The notes under the pieces are model-generated. The model ran no database searches, had not been told where the DNA came from, and saw nothing but the letters and a program-made list of their open reading frames with translations. Positions 8,277 to 17,516 of a DNA stretch of 64,000 nucleotides are shown here, piece after piece. The stretch comes from Microlunatus endophyticus (GTDB taxonomy: Bacteria > Actinomycetota > Actinomycetes > Propionibacteriales > Propionibacteriaceae). How positions within the stretch are numbered: the stretch's first letter is position 1; every line of letters begins with the position of its first letter. Position numbers and translations under genes: made by a program. Where the stretch lies: contig NZ_BMMZ01000009.1 in NCBI RefSeq assembly GCF_014646195.1, positions 124,001 to 188,000 of the forward strand. Reading direction: 5' to 3'.

Positions 8277-9047
8277 GTGGAATCTGATCAAACCTTGACT
8301 GCGGTCGTTGTCACCGGCGCCGCGAACGGGATCGGGGAAGCGACAGCCCGACTACTGGTCGATCGCGGGCACGTTGTTGTGGGACTCGATCGTGACGGCG
8401 CCGGGCTGGAGAGGCTCGCCGATGATCTTCCCCGCCGGTTCATCGGCGTGCGCGGCGACATCTCCCTCGGCGACGATCATCGGCGGGCTCGCGATGCTGC
8501 CGCCGAGCACGGCAGGCTGGTCGGCTGGGTGAACAACGCCGGCATCGAGATCCCCACCACGGCGCATGACCTCGACGAGGACGCCATGCGTCGGATCATC
8601 GAGGTGAATCTGATCGGCACCCTGCTGGGCTGTTCGGTCGCGACCGAGACGATGCGCGACCGCGGAGGTTCGATCGTCAACATCTCCAGCATTCACGCCC
8701 TGGCAGGGTTTCCGGAGGCCTTCGTGTATGCGTCGACCAAGGGTGCGATCGATGCCCTCACCCGGCAACTGGCGGTCGAGCAGGCTCCGCACGGCATCCG
8801 TTGCAACTCGGTGCGGCCCGGCGCCGTACGGACGCCGCTGACCCAGTCCTTCCTCGACGCTGCCACTGATCCCGACGCGCTGCTCAAGGAGTATGCCGAC
8901 CTGCACCCGCTCGGCAGACTGATCGAGCCCGTCGAGGTGGCGCGGGTGATCGCCTTCCTGCTGTCCGACGAGGCCGGCTTCGTCACCGGCGAGGGCGTGA
9001 CGGTCGACGGCGGTGCAACCGCCCGGTGCTACCCCTACCCGACCTGA
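8277..9047 (+). CDS. Short-chain dehydrogenase/reductase (classical SDR)
   Basis: A 256-residue NAD(P)-dependent oxidoreductase. The cofactor motif TGAANGIG is at residues 13-20, NNAG at 86-89, the catalytic Ser near 137, and YASTK at 151-155; the C-terminal GEGVTVDGGAT is typical. Asp38 after the second strand (VGLDRD) suggests NAD preference. The gene starts with GTG and is divergent from the glnT/glx operon; its stop is only four bases from that of the convergent alpha-galactosidase. The substrate is unknown; a hydroxy compound of the amine or sugar pathways nearby is possible. Confidence 0.9.
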   Translation: MESDQTLTAVVVTGAANGIGEATARLLVDRGHVVVGLDRDGAGLERLADDLPRRFIGVRGDISLGDDHRRARDAAAEHGRLVGWVNNAGIEIPTTAHDLDEDAMRRIIEVNLIGTLLGCSVATETMRDRGGSIVNISSIHALAGFPEAFVYASTKGAIDALTRQLAVEQAPHGIRCNSVRPGAVRTPLTQSFLDAATDPDALLKEYADLHPLGRLIEPVEVARVIAFLLSDEAGFVTGEGVTVDGGATARCYPYPT

Positions 9048-9051
9048 TTCC

Positions 9052-10839
9052 CTAAACCGGCTGAACAGGTGAGAGCAGCCAGAGAGCGGAGGTCTCGGCC
9101 GGATCCCCGGCCGACAGGCCCTCGGTGGCGAGCTGCTCGCCGGTCCGCTGACCAAGATCATTCACAGTGCTGCCGTCCAGCAGCCGCACGTCGTACGTCC
9201 GCTCGCCCGCCAATCCGTAAGGGATGATCGGATCCCAGTCCCCGGTCGGCGGAAGCCTGAAGCCCGCGATCAGATGATCATCACCCGTGGTCAGCTGGAA
9301 CGCCGGCTGCCGGTGGCCCTTCTCCTCCCGTAGTGGCTGATCGGTCAGCGGGATGATCACGCCGGTCTCGACCAAGGGACGGATGTGCTCGCGATATCCC
9401 GCGATGTGCTCGGCCAGCCGCTCGCGCAGGTCCGGACGCAGCTCGGTGAGCCGGATCGACAGTCCCAGACGGTGCAGCAGTCCCGCTCTGATCTTGGTGT
9501 CGAACTGGGCCCGGGTGATCAGGGTGCCCGAGTAGTCGACCTTCTGGAAGCGATGTTCGCCGCGCCACTCGCTCTGCGGCCAGTGCAGGAGCTGGCGGGC
9601 CGGCAACAGCTGGGCTGCTCCCCACAGACAGGTGAGGTGATGCTCGGTCCAGTCCGGGTCGGACAGGAAGAATGCGTCGACGTGTGCGGCCAGGCCGGGG
9701 TCGATCCGCAGGCCGCCCGACGAACACGCCTCGAGAATCGTCTCCGGGTGCGCCGCCCGGATCCAGTCCAGCGTCTGGTAGAGGCCGAGGTAGTGCTGAG
9801 CCAGCCCGTCGTCGGGCCCGTGTCCATGATCGGACCGCGTACATCCCGAGCCGGGATCGAGATTGAAATCCCATTTGATCCATCGCGCTGTCGTGGTCTC
9901 GATCAGCTCCAGCACCGAGCTGAGCACATGCTCGCGCCCCTGCGGTGATCCGAGGCAGACGTAGCCGAGGCTCTGGTCGTCAGCGGTGGCCATCAGCTCC
10001 GGTCGCCGAGCGGCGATCGTGGCCTGCTCCCCGACCGCTTCGGCCTCGATCCAGATGCCGAAGTCGATTCCGCGTCGACGCGTCTGGTTCGCCAGCCAGG
10101 CAAGGCCGTGCGGGAACCGCTCGGTGTTGACGTGATCCCAGTCGCCGCGCTCGGCGTACCAGTCACTACCGGCGTCGGAGCGGCCGAACCAGCCGGCATC
10201 CAGTACCGCGACCTCCAAGCCGAGTTCCGCGGCGATCGAGGCGTTGGCTAGGAAGACGTCCTCGGTGATCTCGGCGTCCTCGTACGGCCACCAGTGGTTC
10301 CATTCGGTCAGCGCCGGCGGCCCGGACGGGGCATTGGCTGCAAGGTGCCGGGCAAGTGCCGCCGAAGCGCTGCGCTGCTCCGGTCCCCAAGCGATGCTGA
10401 CGTCCGGGAGTGCTTCCCCGCCGGCGACCTCCTGGCCGCGAGCCGGTAGCTCGGCGGTCACCGTGACCGCTCCCCGACCGTCGGGTCGGGTGTCGAGGCG
10501 CCAGTTGCCGCTCCAGTGGATAGTGATGATCACGACGCCTTCCGGGGTCGTCAACCGCAGCCACGGGATCGCACCCTGCGTCGACCGGCCGGTAGTCACC
10601 TCGAGGCCGGAAGGCTCGGTCACCGGCAGCCGGATCGGCTGGTACTCCAGGCCCCAGCTGCTGGTGAAGCCGTCGATGCCGATCACGTTGTCGACGACGA
10701 CGCTGCCGAGCACCAGACCGGATGCGTCGTCGGTGCCGGGTTCGGTCGCCGTGGTCGCGAACGTCCGGGCGTGGTCACCCTCCCGGCGCACGGATACGGC
10801 GGTCCGGCGATCGGATTTCAACTCCGGCGGCATGATCAT
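9052..10839 (-). CDS. Alpha-galactosidase-like glycoside hydrolase (GH36)
   Basis: A 595-residue melibiase-like enzyme with the GH36 layout: an N-terminal beta-sandwich, a TIM barrel and a small C-terminal beta domain. The nucleophile region is WIKWDFN (Asp near residue 324), preceded by VAVLDAGWFG; the acid/base candidate lies in FFLSDPDWTEH near residue 394, after EACSSGGLRID. No signal peptide is visible, so it probably acts in the cytoplasm on imported alpha-galactosides. The upstream ORF extension is rejected because the ATG at 10837-10839 has GAGGAG about 9 bases before it. It follows the zinc dehydrogenase gene by 61 bases. Confidence 0.9.
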   Translation of the reverse strand: MIMPPELKSDRRTAVSVRREGDHARTFATTATEPGTDDASGLVLGSVVVDNVIGIDGFTSSWGLEYQPIRLPVTEPSGLEVTTGRSTQGAIPWLRLTTPEGVVIITIHWSGNWRLDTRPDGRGAVTVTAELPARGQEVAGGEALPDVSIAWGPEQRSASAALARHLAANAPSGPPALTEWNHWWPYEDAEITEDVFLANASIAAELGLEVAVLDAGWFGRSDAGSDWYAERGDWDHVNTERFPHGLAWLANQTRRRGIDFGIWIEAEAVGEQATIAARRPELMATADDQSLGYVCLGSPQGREHVLSSVLELIETTTARWIKWDFNLDPGSGCTRSDHGHGPDDGLAQHYLGLYQTLDWIRAAHPETILEACSSGGLRIDPGLAAHVDAFFLSDPDWTEHHLTCLWGAAQLLPARQLLHWPQSEWRGEHRFQKVDYSGTLITRAQFDTKIRAGLLHRLGLSIRLTELRPDLRERLAEHIAGYREHIRPLVETGVIIPLTDQPLREEKGHRQPAFQLTTGDDHLIAGFRLPPTGDWDPIIPYGLAGERTYDVRLLDGSTVNDLGQRTGEQLATEGLSAGDPAETSALWLLSPVQPV

Positions 10840-10900
10840 CAGAAGGTGCTCCTCGAATGGTGATCGACGTTGATGTGATGGCGGCAGCGAGTGCGGAAGG

Positions 10901-11938
10901 TCAGGAAGCGGCACCGGGACGGGGCTCGAGCAGGACCTTGGTCGCGTGGTGGCCGGCGATCAGCCGCTCGTACCACTGCTGGCCGTCGGCCATCGGTGCG
11001 CGGATCACCTCGCCGTGGAACGCGACTTCCGCGCGACCCAGCAGCCCGACCGCCTGGGCGAATTCGTCAGCGCTGTAGGCGAAACTGGTATAGGCGGTCA
11101 CCTCGCGTCGGATGAGATCCCGAACCGGCAGCGCCGCTCCGGCCGCGTGCAGCCCGAGATAGCAGACGCTGCCGCCGGAGCGGGCCAGGGCGGCAGCGGA
11201 GGAGCGGGCCTGCTCGGTCCCCACCGCATCGAACACCGCGGCCACGCCGGGGCCGGTGGTGGCATCCCGAACCTGGTCCGCCAGCTCGGCAGGGTCACTG
11301 CTGAGTCGTACGGCCCCGATGGCCTCCGCGGCCCGTACCCGGCCCGCGTTCGGCTCGGTGAAGTAGAGCTCGTCGACCCCGCCGTGGCGCAGCAGTTCGA
11401 GGACCTGCAGCCCGATCGTCCCAGCCCCGAGCACCAGCGCCGGGCTGCCCGGCAGCAGCCCCACCCGCCGGACGGCGCGCAGTGCGCAGGCCGTCGGCTC
11501 GGCAAACACGCCGGCGCCCGGGTCGGGCAGCCCGTCGAGGCGGATGACGTCGCCGGAGGAGACGACGATATATTCTGCGTTGCTGCCGTTGAGGTGGGCG
11601 CCCAGCAATTCCCGGTGCGGACAGACATTCGCATGTCCCGAGCGGCAGATCGTGCAGGCGTGGCAGGAGCGCAGCGGGTTGGCCGTGACCAGGGTGCCCT
11701 CGGGCAACCGATGCCCGGCAGACTGCCCCGGCCCGTACCGGTCGATGGTCCCGAGGAACTCATGGCCGAAGACCAGGCCGGGATGGCGCAGGCCATCGGT
11801 CCCCAGGAAGCCGCCGAGTTCCGACCCGCAGATCCCGGCCTGCAGCACGGCGATCCGCACCTGGTCCAGGCCAGGCTCGGGGTCGTCCACTTCGAGCCAT
11901 TCGAACCGCTCGACATCACTGAGCACCAGTGCTCGCAT
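10901..11938 (-). CDS. Zinc-dependent medium-chain alcohol/sugar dehydrogenase
   Basis: A 345-residue MDR-superfamily dehydrogenase. Catalytic zinc ligands are Cys37 in GICGSE and the His59-Glu60 pair in GHE; the structural zinc site is complete with Cys92, Cys95, Cys98 and Cys106. The Rossmann motif is LVLGAGTIGLQ. Similar enzymes oxidise polyols, sugars or threonine. It is transcribed divergently from an IclR regulator over a shared operator and is followed by the alpha-galactosidase, so it probably acts on a sugar or polyol released in the same pathway. Confidence 0.88.
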   Translation of the reverse strand: MRALVLSDVERFEWLEVDDPEPGLDQVRIAVLQAGICGSELGGFLGTDGLRHPGLVFGHEFLGTIDRYGPGQSAGHRLPEGTLVTANPLRSCHACTICRSGHANVCPHRELLGAHLNGSNAEYIVVSSGDVIRLDGLPDPGAGVFAEPTACALRAVRRVGLLPGSPALVLGAGTIGLQVLELLRHGGVDELYFTEPNAGRVRAAEAIGAVRLSSDPAELADQVRDATTGPGVAAVFDAVGTEQARSSAAALARSGGSVCYLGLHAAGAALPVRDLIRREVTAYTSFAYSADEFAQAVGLLGRAEVAFHGEVIRAPMADGQQWYERLIAGHHATKVLLEPRPGAAS

Positions 11939-11968
11939 CCGGGGATCCTCTCGCCACCCACCTCATCG

Positions 11969-11985
11969 GTTCCGATTATCGGAAC
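11969..11985. promoter_or_regulatory. IclR-type operator, GTTCCGATTATCGGAAC
   Basis: A perfect inverted repeat with 8-bp arms around a single T, in the 143-base gap between the zinc dehydrogenase and iclR genes. The GTTCCG/CGGAAC halves resemble known IclR-family boxes. It would allow the IclR protein to control both divergent transcripts. Confidence 0.7.
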
Positions 11986-12081
11986 ACCATTCCTATATCG
12001 CGCACTGTTCGCTAGTCTTCCGTCCGGACGTACCAGTGTCAAGACGATCCGGCTGTCGCGACAGCGGGCGGAGGAGGACGC

Positions 12082-12909
12082 GTGGCCGATCACGTCGGGC
12101 CCGATGCAGGCGCGGGCGAGGCTCCTCCGGGCGGAGCCGTACGCGTCCTGTCCGCATTGCGCTATCTCGCCGGCCAGCCGAACGGCGCACGGCTGATCGA
12201 CATCGCGCACAGCCTCGGACTGCCGAGGTCGAGCGCGCATCGCGCCCTCGCGCCGCTGATCCAGTCCGGATTCGCGCGGCAGGATCACCAGGGTCTCTAC
12301 CACGTCGGTTTCGAGCTGCTCCGGCTGGTGTTCAGCTACCAGGACGCCCGGGCGCCCAGCCTGCTGGTCGGCCCGCTGCTCCAACGGCTGGCCGCCGAGA
12401 CCGGTGAGACCGCCCATTACGGAGTCCTGGAGGGCGATCGGATCGTCTACCAGGCAAAGGTTTCCGGCAGCGGCGACGGGTTGCGGATGAGTTCGGTCAT
12501 CGGAGGCTCCAACCCGGCGTACCGGACCGGAATCGGCAAGGCACTGTTGATGCACCGGCTCCGCGATCTCGACGCGGTTCGCGAGTACGTCGCGGCCACC
12601 GGCCCACTCGAAGCGCGGACTCCGCACACGATCACGACGGCCGAAGGCCTCCACGCGGCCCTGGCCGAAGGGCGCGAGCAGGGCTATCTGCTGGACCGGG
12701 AGGAGAACGACCTCGGTGTGGTCTGTGTCGCACTGCCGTTGTTCCTGGACTCGCCGTCCCGGCCGACCGGTGCGATCAGTGTGTCCGCGGTGGCCACCCG
12801 GACCGACATCGACAGCCTGGTCGCGCAGCTGCCGCGGATCCACCAGATCGTCGTCGACGAGCTGGGGTCCGAGGTGCTGGTTGCGTCGGAGCCTCACCAT
12901 GGCGGCTGA
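12082..12909 (+). CDS. IclR-family transcriptional regulator
   Basis: A 275-residue regulator with an N-terminal winged helix-turn-helix (about residues 18-78, RLIDIAHSLGLPRSSAHRALAPL) and a C-terminal IclR effector-binding domain (about 95-265, including TGIGKALLMHR and the YLLDREENDLGVVCVALP stretch). GTG start at 12082 with GGAGGA just upstream. It overlaps the following epimerase-like gene by 11 bases and faces the dehydrogenase/alpha-galactosidase operon across a strong palindrome, so it is probably the local repressor or activator of a galactoside pathway. Confidence 0.92.
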   Translation: MADHVGPDAGAGEAPPGGAVRVLSALRYLAGQPNGARLIDIAHSLGLPRSSAHRALAPLIQSGFARQDHQGLYHVGFELLRLVFSYQDARAPSLLVGPLLQRLAAETGETAHYGVLEGDRIVYQAKVSGSGDGLRMSSVIGGSNPAYRTGIGKALLMHRLRDLDAVREYVAATGPLEARTPHTITTAEGLHAALAEGREQGYLLDREENDLGVVCVALPLFLDSPSRPTGAISVSAVATRTDIDSLVAQLPRIHQIVVDELGSEVLVASEPHHGG

Positions 12910-13897
12910 ACCGGGTCCGACGATCGACACCCGTGAGTCGCTCGCCGGCATCCCGAGCGTGATCATGGAGAACCAGGTGCTCCGGGCGGTGCTGCTCCCG
13001 TCGCTCGGCGGAAAGTTGATCAGCCTGGTTGACAAGCGCACCGACTCCGACCTGCTCTGGCGCAATTCCCGCATCCCGCTGCAGGAGCCGGAATTCGGCT
13101 CCGACTACGACGACCAATTCGTCGGCGGCTGGGACGAGATCTTCCCCAACGACATCCCCGAGGTGTTGGCCGGCAACGCACTGCCGGATCACGGCGAGCT
13201 GTGGTCTGTGCCGTGGGCCTACGCGGCCGGCGCCGGGACCGGCGCGGTGTCGACCGAGCTCCGGATCGTGGGCCCGGTGACCGGAGTCGAGGCGGTCAAG
13301 ACGCTCACCCTGGGTACCGATGCGCGGCTGGTGGTCGGCTATCGGCTGCACAATCCGACCCCGCGGCCGTTGCCCTTCCTGTGGAAGGCACATGTCGCCC
13401 TGGCCCTGGACCCCGACACCATGATCGATCTGCCGTCGGGTCCGATCCTGATCGAGGATTTCGGCTCTCCTCGTGCCCGGCCGATCGGCAACACGTTCGA
13501 CTGGCCAGGTTTCGATCGGGACGGAGTACGGCACGATTTCCGCCGGCTGCCCGACAGCCCCAGCGGTCCGGTCAGCGAATTCCTGCTGGCGACCTCGCCG
13601 GCCGACGGAGCCTGCGGCGTACGACATCCATCACGCGGGACCGGCCTGCGCCTGAGCTGGGACCTGGACGCACTGCCGTCGTGCTGGCTCTTCGCGTCGT
13701 ACGGCGGCTGGCGCGGACTGGAGGTCCTGGTCCTGGAGCCCTGTACCGGATATCCGGTCTCGGTCGTCGAGGGCGTCGATCAACAGACCCACAAAGTGCT
13801 GGATCCGGGAGCGACGCTGACTTGGACCATCACAGCCGAGTTGGATGGCCGAGCCTGGGTAGCCGAGTGGGATAACGGGACGGCCGGACGACGCTAA
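12899..13897 (+). CDS. Aldose 1-epimerase-like protein
   Basis: A 332-residue protein of the galactose-mutarotase-like beta-sandwich fold (aldose 1-epimerase/DUF4432-type). It contains LPSLGGKLISLVDKRT near the N-terminus, GGWDEIFPND around residue 80 and FLWKAHVALAL in the middle, the last holding the conserved active-site His position of such folds. ATG at 12899-12901 lies inside the end of iclR, giving an 11-base overlap. It probably interconverts anomers of the sugar freed by the alpha-galactosidase; exact sugar unknown. Its TAA overlaps the stop codon of the convergent gntR gene. Confidence 0.8.
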   Translation: MAAEPGPTIDTRESLAGIPSVIMENQVLRAVLLPSLGGKLISLVDKRTDSDLLWRNSRIPLQEPEFGSDYDDQFVGGWDEIFPNDIPEVLAGNALPDHGELWSVPWAYAAGAGTGAVSTELRIVGPVTGVEAVKTLTLGTDARLVVGYRLHNPTPRPLPFLWKAHVALALDPDTMIDLPSGPILIEDFGSPRARPIGNTFDWPGFDRDGVRHDFRRLPDSPSGPVSEFLLATSPADGACGVRHPSRGTGLRLSWDLDALPSCWLFASYGGWRGLEVLVLEPCTGYPVSVVEGVDQQTHKVLDPGATLTWTITAELDGRAWVAEWDNGTAGRR

Positions 13898-14676
13898 CGG
13901 TCCGATGCGACCGCGTCGTCGCGCAGCGACAGGGTGTTGAGCGCTTCGATCAGTGCGCTCTTGCCGTCGAGCACGACGGCGAGCATCGACTCCGCCGCAG
14001 CGGTGGCGTCGCCGCGATTGATGTCCTGGTAGACGACGGCGTGGGCTCTGGCATCATCGGCGAAGTCGACCGTCTCCTGGGCACGCGCCCGCTGCTGGAC
14101 ATCGAAGCTCAGCCGCATGAAGTCGGCCACCAACCGCCCGAAGCGACCCAGCAACTCATTGTGCGACGCCGCATAGATCGCCAGATGGAAGTCGACGTCG
14201 CTGGCCGCGTACTGCTCATGCTCCTCCGCGCTGGCGGCCATCCTGGCCGTCACCTGCCCGATCCGCCGGAGATCCTCGATCTCAGCCCGACCGGCTGCCA
14301 GCCGGGCAGCGGCGGGCTCGAGGATCTGGCGCAGTTCGATCAGATCCCGCATCACCGACTCGGCATTGTCGCCGGCCGTCTGCCACCGGAGGATGTCAGT
14401 GTCGAAGACGCTCCACAGCTCGCGCTCCCGGACCCGGGTCCCGACCTTCTGGCGGGTCTCCACCAGCCCTTTGGCTGCCAGCACCTTGATCGCCTCACGC
14501 AGCGACGTGCGACTGGCCGCGTACGCCTCGGTCAGTTCTGCCTCGCGCGGCAGCAGATCTCCGGGCCGGTAGCGGCCACCGACGATGTCCCGGCCGAGCG
14601 CCTCGATGATCTTGCCCTGCCGACCACGCATCGCATAACCGGAGGTGGTCTCGACCTCACCATCGAGCTGTGTCAC
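13894..14676 (-). CDS. GntR-family regulator, FadR/FCD subfamily
   Basis: A 260-residue regulator with an N-terminal winged helix (GDLLPREAELTEAYAASRTSLREAIKVLAAKGLVETR) and a helical FCD ligand-binding domain from about residue 95, in which FHLAIYAASHNELL carries the usual metal-binding histidine. GTG start at 14674-14676 is chosen because GAGGAG lies just upstream and the preceding enolase-superfamily gene ends 22 bases earlier; the longer ORF to 14820 would overlap it. FCD regulators often bind sugar acids, which fits the adjacent enzyme and the divergent sugar importer. Confidence 0.88.
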   Translation of the reverse strand: MTQLDGEVETTSGYAMRGRQGKIIEALGRDIVGGRYRPGDLLPREAELTEAYAASRTSLREAIKVLAAKGLVETRQKVGTRVRERELWSVFDTDILRWQTAGDNAESVMRDLIELRQILEPAAARLAAGRAEIEDLRRIGQVTARMAASAEEHEQYAASDVDFHLAIYAASHNELLGRFGRLVADFMRLSFDVQQRARAQETVDFADDARAHAVVYQDINRGDATAAAESMLAVVLDGKSALIEALNTLSLRDDAVASDR

Positions 14677-14698
14677 GGAGCTCCTCACGGGCTGGCTT

Positions 14699-15883
14699 TC
14701 ATCGGGTCCCGCCGAAGTGCTCGCCAGCATACAGAGCGTGGCCGTCGATGCTGATCTCGACATCGTGCAGGTAGGGACGGATCGCCTCCAGCTCGACGTC
14801 CAGGCCCAGACCCGGCGCATCGAGCGGCAGCAGCTCGCCGTCCACCAGTTCCAGCCGGCCGGCGGTGATCTTCCTGGCCAGCTCGCTGGGAGTCAGCGGG
14901 AACTCGCAGATGCGGTGATCAGGAAGCGCCGCGAACGGTTGGAGTGAGGCCGACAACGCGAGCTGGCTGGTGAAGGTGTGATTCACGAACGCGATGTCGC
15001 GCGCAGCCGCGTAATCGGCCACGGCCTTGGCCGGACCGATCCCGCCGATCCGCCCGGTGTCGATCTGGACGAACCGGACGTCGGCGTAGTCGATCAGATT
15101 GGTCGCCATGTGGACCGAGTGTGCGCCCTCTCCGCCTGCGACGCCGACGGTCCCGCTGCGCCCCGCCAACTCCGCGTGCGCCCGGTAGGCCAACGGCAGG
15201 AAGGGTTCCTCGATCCAGGTGGCACCCGCCGCTTCGAGTGCAGGTAGCCGTTGCGCTGCGGCTGCCACGTCATCGACCCAGATCTGACCGGCGTCGACGA
15301 GCAGGAACCCGTCCGACCCGAGACCTTCGCGGGCCGCTGCCAGCTGGTCGGCGTCGGCGTCGACCGATCCCTGTCCGAAGGTGCCCCAGCCGACCTTCAC
15401 CGCCCGGAAACCTGCGTCCGCCGCACTTTTGACGGCGTCCAGGGTCTGCTGCGCGGTTGCGCCGAACAGCATCGATGCGTACGGAACCTTCGGATAGGCC
15501 CTCCGGCCACCGAGCAGCCGCCACACCGGCTCGCCGAGCCGGCGTCCCAGCAGGTCCCATAGTGCGATCTCGATGCCGGAGAAGGTGTGCGGCGCCTGGA
15601 GCAGATCCATGCTGTTGCGGCGCACCAGCGCAGCGATCCGGGCGATGTCGTCAACGCTGTCCAGCCGTTCCCCCAGCACGGAGTCGGCGACAGGTTGACA
15701 GACCCCGTGGGATCGCGGAGTGACGAAGGCGGCGATCGAGGTGAGTGGCGAGGCCTCGCATTCGCCCCAGCCTTCATCACTGCCGGAGCGCACCCGGACG
15801 AGCAGCGTGTCCTGGCTGCCGTCGGCGTCGTAGGTCACGGAAGGCATCGAGGCGTAGAAGAAATCCACCGAGTCGATGTTCAT
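14699..15883 (-). CDS. Mandelate racemase / muconate lactonizing enzyme family protein
   Basis: A 394-residue enolase-superfamily enzyme, likely an acid-sugar dehydratase or epimerase. Visible catalytic landmarks are FRAVKVGWG (barrel lysine), LLVDAGQIW, WIEEPFLP and AGGEG (the three metal-ligand positions) and FVNHTFTS (C-terminal histidine). The first lysine motif reads KVGW rather than KxK. The ATG at 15881-15883 has GAGGAGGG just upstream; the longer ORF to 15919 is therefore not used. Paired with a GntR regulator downstream and divergent from a CUT1 importer, it probably acts on an imported sugar acid or oligosaccharide product. Confidence 0.88.
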   Translation of the reverse strand: MNIDSVDFFYASMPSVTYDADGSQDTLLVRVRSGSDEGWGECEASPLTSIAAFVTPRSHGVCQPVADSVLGERLDSVDDIARIAALVRRNSMDLLQAPHTFSGIEIALWDLLGRRLGEPVWRLLGGRRAYPKVPYASMLFGATAQQTLDAVKSAADAGFRAVKVGWGTFGQGSVDADADQLAAAREGLGSDGFLLVDAGQIWVDDVAAAAQRLPALEAAGATWIEEPFLPLAYRAHAELAGRSGTVGVAGGEGAHSVHMATNLIDYADVRFVQIDTGRIGGIGPAKAVADYAAARDIAFVNHTFTSQLALSASLQPFAALPDHRICEFPLTPSELARKITAGRLELVDGELLPLDAPGLGLDVELEAIRPYLHDVEISIDGHALYAGEHFGGTR

Positions 15884-15921
15884 CCACCCTCCTCGTTCAG
15901 ATCGCAGCACTGGGTGCATTA

Positions 15922-15940
15922 GATCATATTTTTACTGATC
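15922..15940. promoter_or_regulatory. AT-rich inverted repeat in the divergent promoter region
   Basis: GATCA-(9 bases)-TGATC in an unusually AT-rich stretch, between the acid-sugar enzyme and the solute-binding protein genes. The 301-base gap 15884-16184 also carries TAGTATATATTCC near 16031, a plausible -10 region for the importer. The GntR protein is the obvious candidate regulator. Confidence 0.4.
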
Positions 15941-16184
15941 CTGATGATGGCATGTTCGCTCGCCGGAGGCGGCGCATACCCTTGCTCTGCGAAGATGTTC
16001 CGGGAAGCCCCTTCTGCTGGAGCCGAAAAGTAGTATATATTCCGAGCCGGGGTCGTTCGGCCCAGCAGGTAGGGACGCCGGGTCAACGATGCTCAGGGGG
16101 TGCGAGACGTCAGCCATGGCTTGGTCGCTGGCGAAAACTCGCTCGGAAACTGCTGAGCCACGGGCTCACCGAAAGGACACAACG

Positions 16185-17516
16185 ATGCGAAGACTCAGGA
16201 CGGCGGTCGCGGTCCTTACGGTCGCAACCCTGGCAGCATCGGCAGCTGCCTGCTCATCATCGAAATCGGGCGGCGGGACGTCCGCGGATGCCCCACAGAC
16301 CGTACTGATCTGGGATACGGGCTTGCTCGGCAAAACCAACGACAACGGCTCGGCGAAGTCCGACTCGTTCCTGCACCAGGCGGCGAGCAACTTCCATGCC
16401 ACCCACAAGAACATCACGATCAAGATCGTCGAGCAGGGTGGCGACATCAGCGCCAACGCTGCGCAGTTCAAGGCCGCGTCGATCGCCGGGAACGGCCCGG
16501 ACATCCATATCCAGTACACCGGCGGGCCGACGCTGTCCTTCTCGAAGTACTTCGTCGACCTGAGTGAGGTGCTGGGTAAGGACACGCTCTCCCAGTTCAA
16601 CGGCCTCAACACCGTCCGGAAGAACTACGAACCGAGCGGAAGCCTGCTGGCACTGCCGTACGGATCGGGGACCTACTTCACCGTCTGGTACAACAAGAAG
16701 CTGCTCAAGCAGGCAGGACTTGATCCCGACTATCAGCCGACCAGCTGGCAGGACCTGATCTCCGAGGGCCAGAAGTACCACACCGCCACCGGCAAGCCGG
16801 CCTTCTACGTCGCCGACCTGGAGGGATACGTCGGTGCCTGGGTCGTCGCTGCGCTGGCCGCGGGAAACCTCGGTTCCACCGCCTTCACCGATCAGTATTC
16901 CGGCAAGACCAAGATCAATACTCCGGCGATGCAGCAGGCGTACACGACCTGGTCGAACTTCTTCAAGACCGGACTGATCAACAAGGATGCCGGCGAAGTC
17001 TCCAACGGCGACGCGGACCAGGGCTTCATCCAGGGAAAGGCGCCGATCTACTTCTCCGGCACCTGGGGTGACGTCGGCATGTACCAGAAGTTCAAGGACA
17101 ACGTCGGCTGGTCGTTCATCCCGATGGAGCAGGACGCGAAATTCTCCGACGTGGCGGCCGGTGGGCCGCAGGTGGCGATCTCGGTCACGAACTACTCCAA
17201 GCACCAGGCGGCCGCAGAGGAGTTCGTCAAGTATCTCGCCGAGCCGAAGACCCAGGACCTTTACGTCAAGCTCGGACAGACCGAGGGGTCCAGCAACAAG
17301 CAGGGCGACACCTCGGTGATCAAGAACCCGCTGCTGAAGCAACAGGCGGAGAAGCTCAAGACCACCCAGACGATCGTCTACCCGTTCGACAACGTGATGC
17401 CGCAGTCGGTGATCGACCTCTACTACCGCCTCGATGCTTCGACCTTCCTGGGCAAGACGACCCCGCAGTCTGCGGTTCAGCAACTCCAGGCTGCTCTGGA
17501 TGCGGAGCAAGGGTGA
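16185..17516 (+). CDS. CUT1 ABC importer, extracellular solute-binding lipoprotein
   Basis: A 443-residue family 1 sugar-binding protein. A short signal peptide (MRRLRTAVAVLTVATLAASA) ends in AAAC with the lipidated Cys at residue 23, followed by a Ser/Gly linker. The mature part has the usual two-lobe signatures, e.g. NGPDIHIQYTGG, WYNKKLLKQAGLDPDYQPTSWQDL and ISVTNYSKHQAAAEEFVKYL. The ATG at 16185 follows GAAAGGA at good spacing; the longer ORF from 16089 is rejected because it would displace the signal peptide. Heads an operon with two permeases; no ATPase is present, as usual for importers sharing an MsiK-type ATPase. Confidence 0.93.
   Translation: MRRLRTAVAVLTVATLAASAAACSSSKSGGGTSADAPQTVLIWDTGLLGKTNDNGSAKSDSFLHQAASNFHATHKNITIKIVEQGGDISANAAQFKAASIAGNGPDIHIQYTGGPTLSFSKYFVDLSEVLGKDTLSQFNGLNTVRKNYEPSGSLLALPYGSGTYFTVWYNKKLLKQAGLDPDYQPTSWQDLISEGQKYHTATGKPAFYVADLEGYVGAWVVAALAAGNLGSTAFTDQYSGKTKINTPAMQQAYTTWSNFFKTGLINKDAGEVSNGDADQGFIQGKAPIYFSGTWGDVGMYQKFKDNVGWSFIPMEQDAKFSDVAAGGPQVAISVTNYSKHQAAAEEFVKYLAEPKTQDLYVKLGQTEGSSNKQGDTSVIKNPLLKQQAEKLKTTQTIVYPFDNVMPQSVIDLYYRLDASTFLGKTTPQSAVQQLQAALDAEQG

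Noticed and set aside
11098..13074. 658-codon minus-strand ORF
   Set aside because: Covers the dehydrogenase 5' part, the operator and the whole iclR gene in the wrong frames; no protein family pattern.
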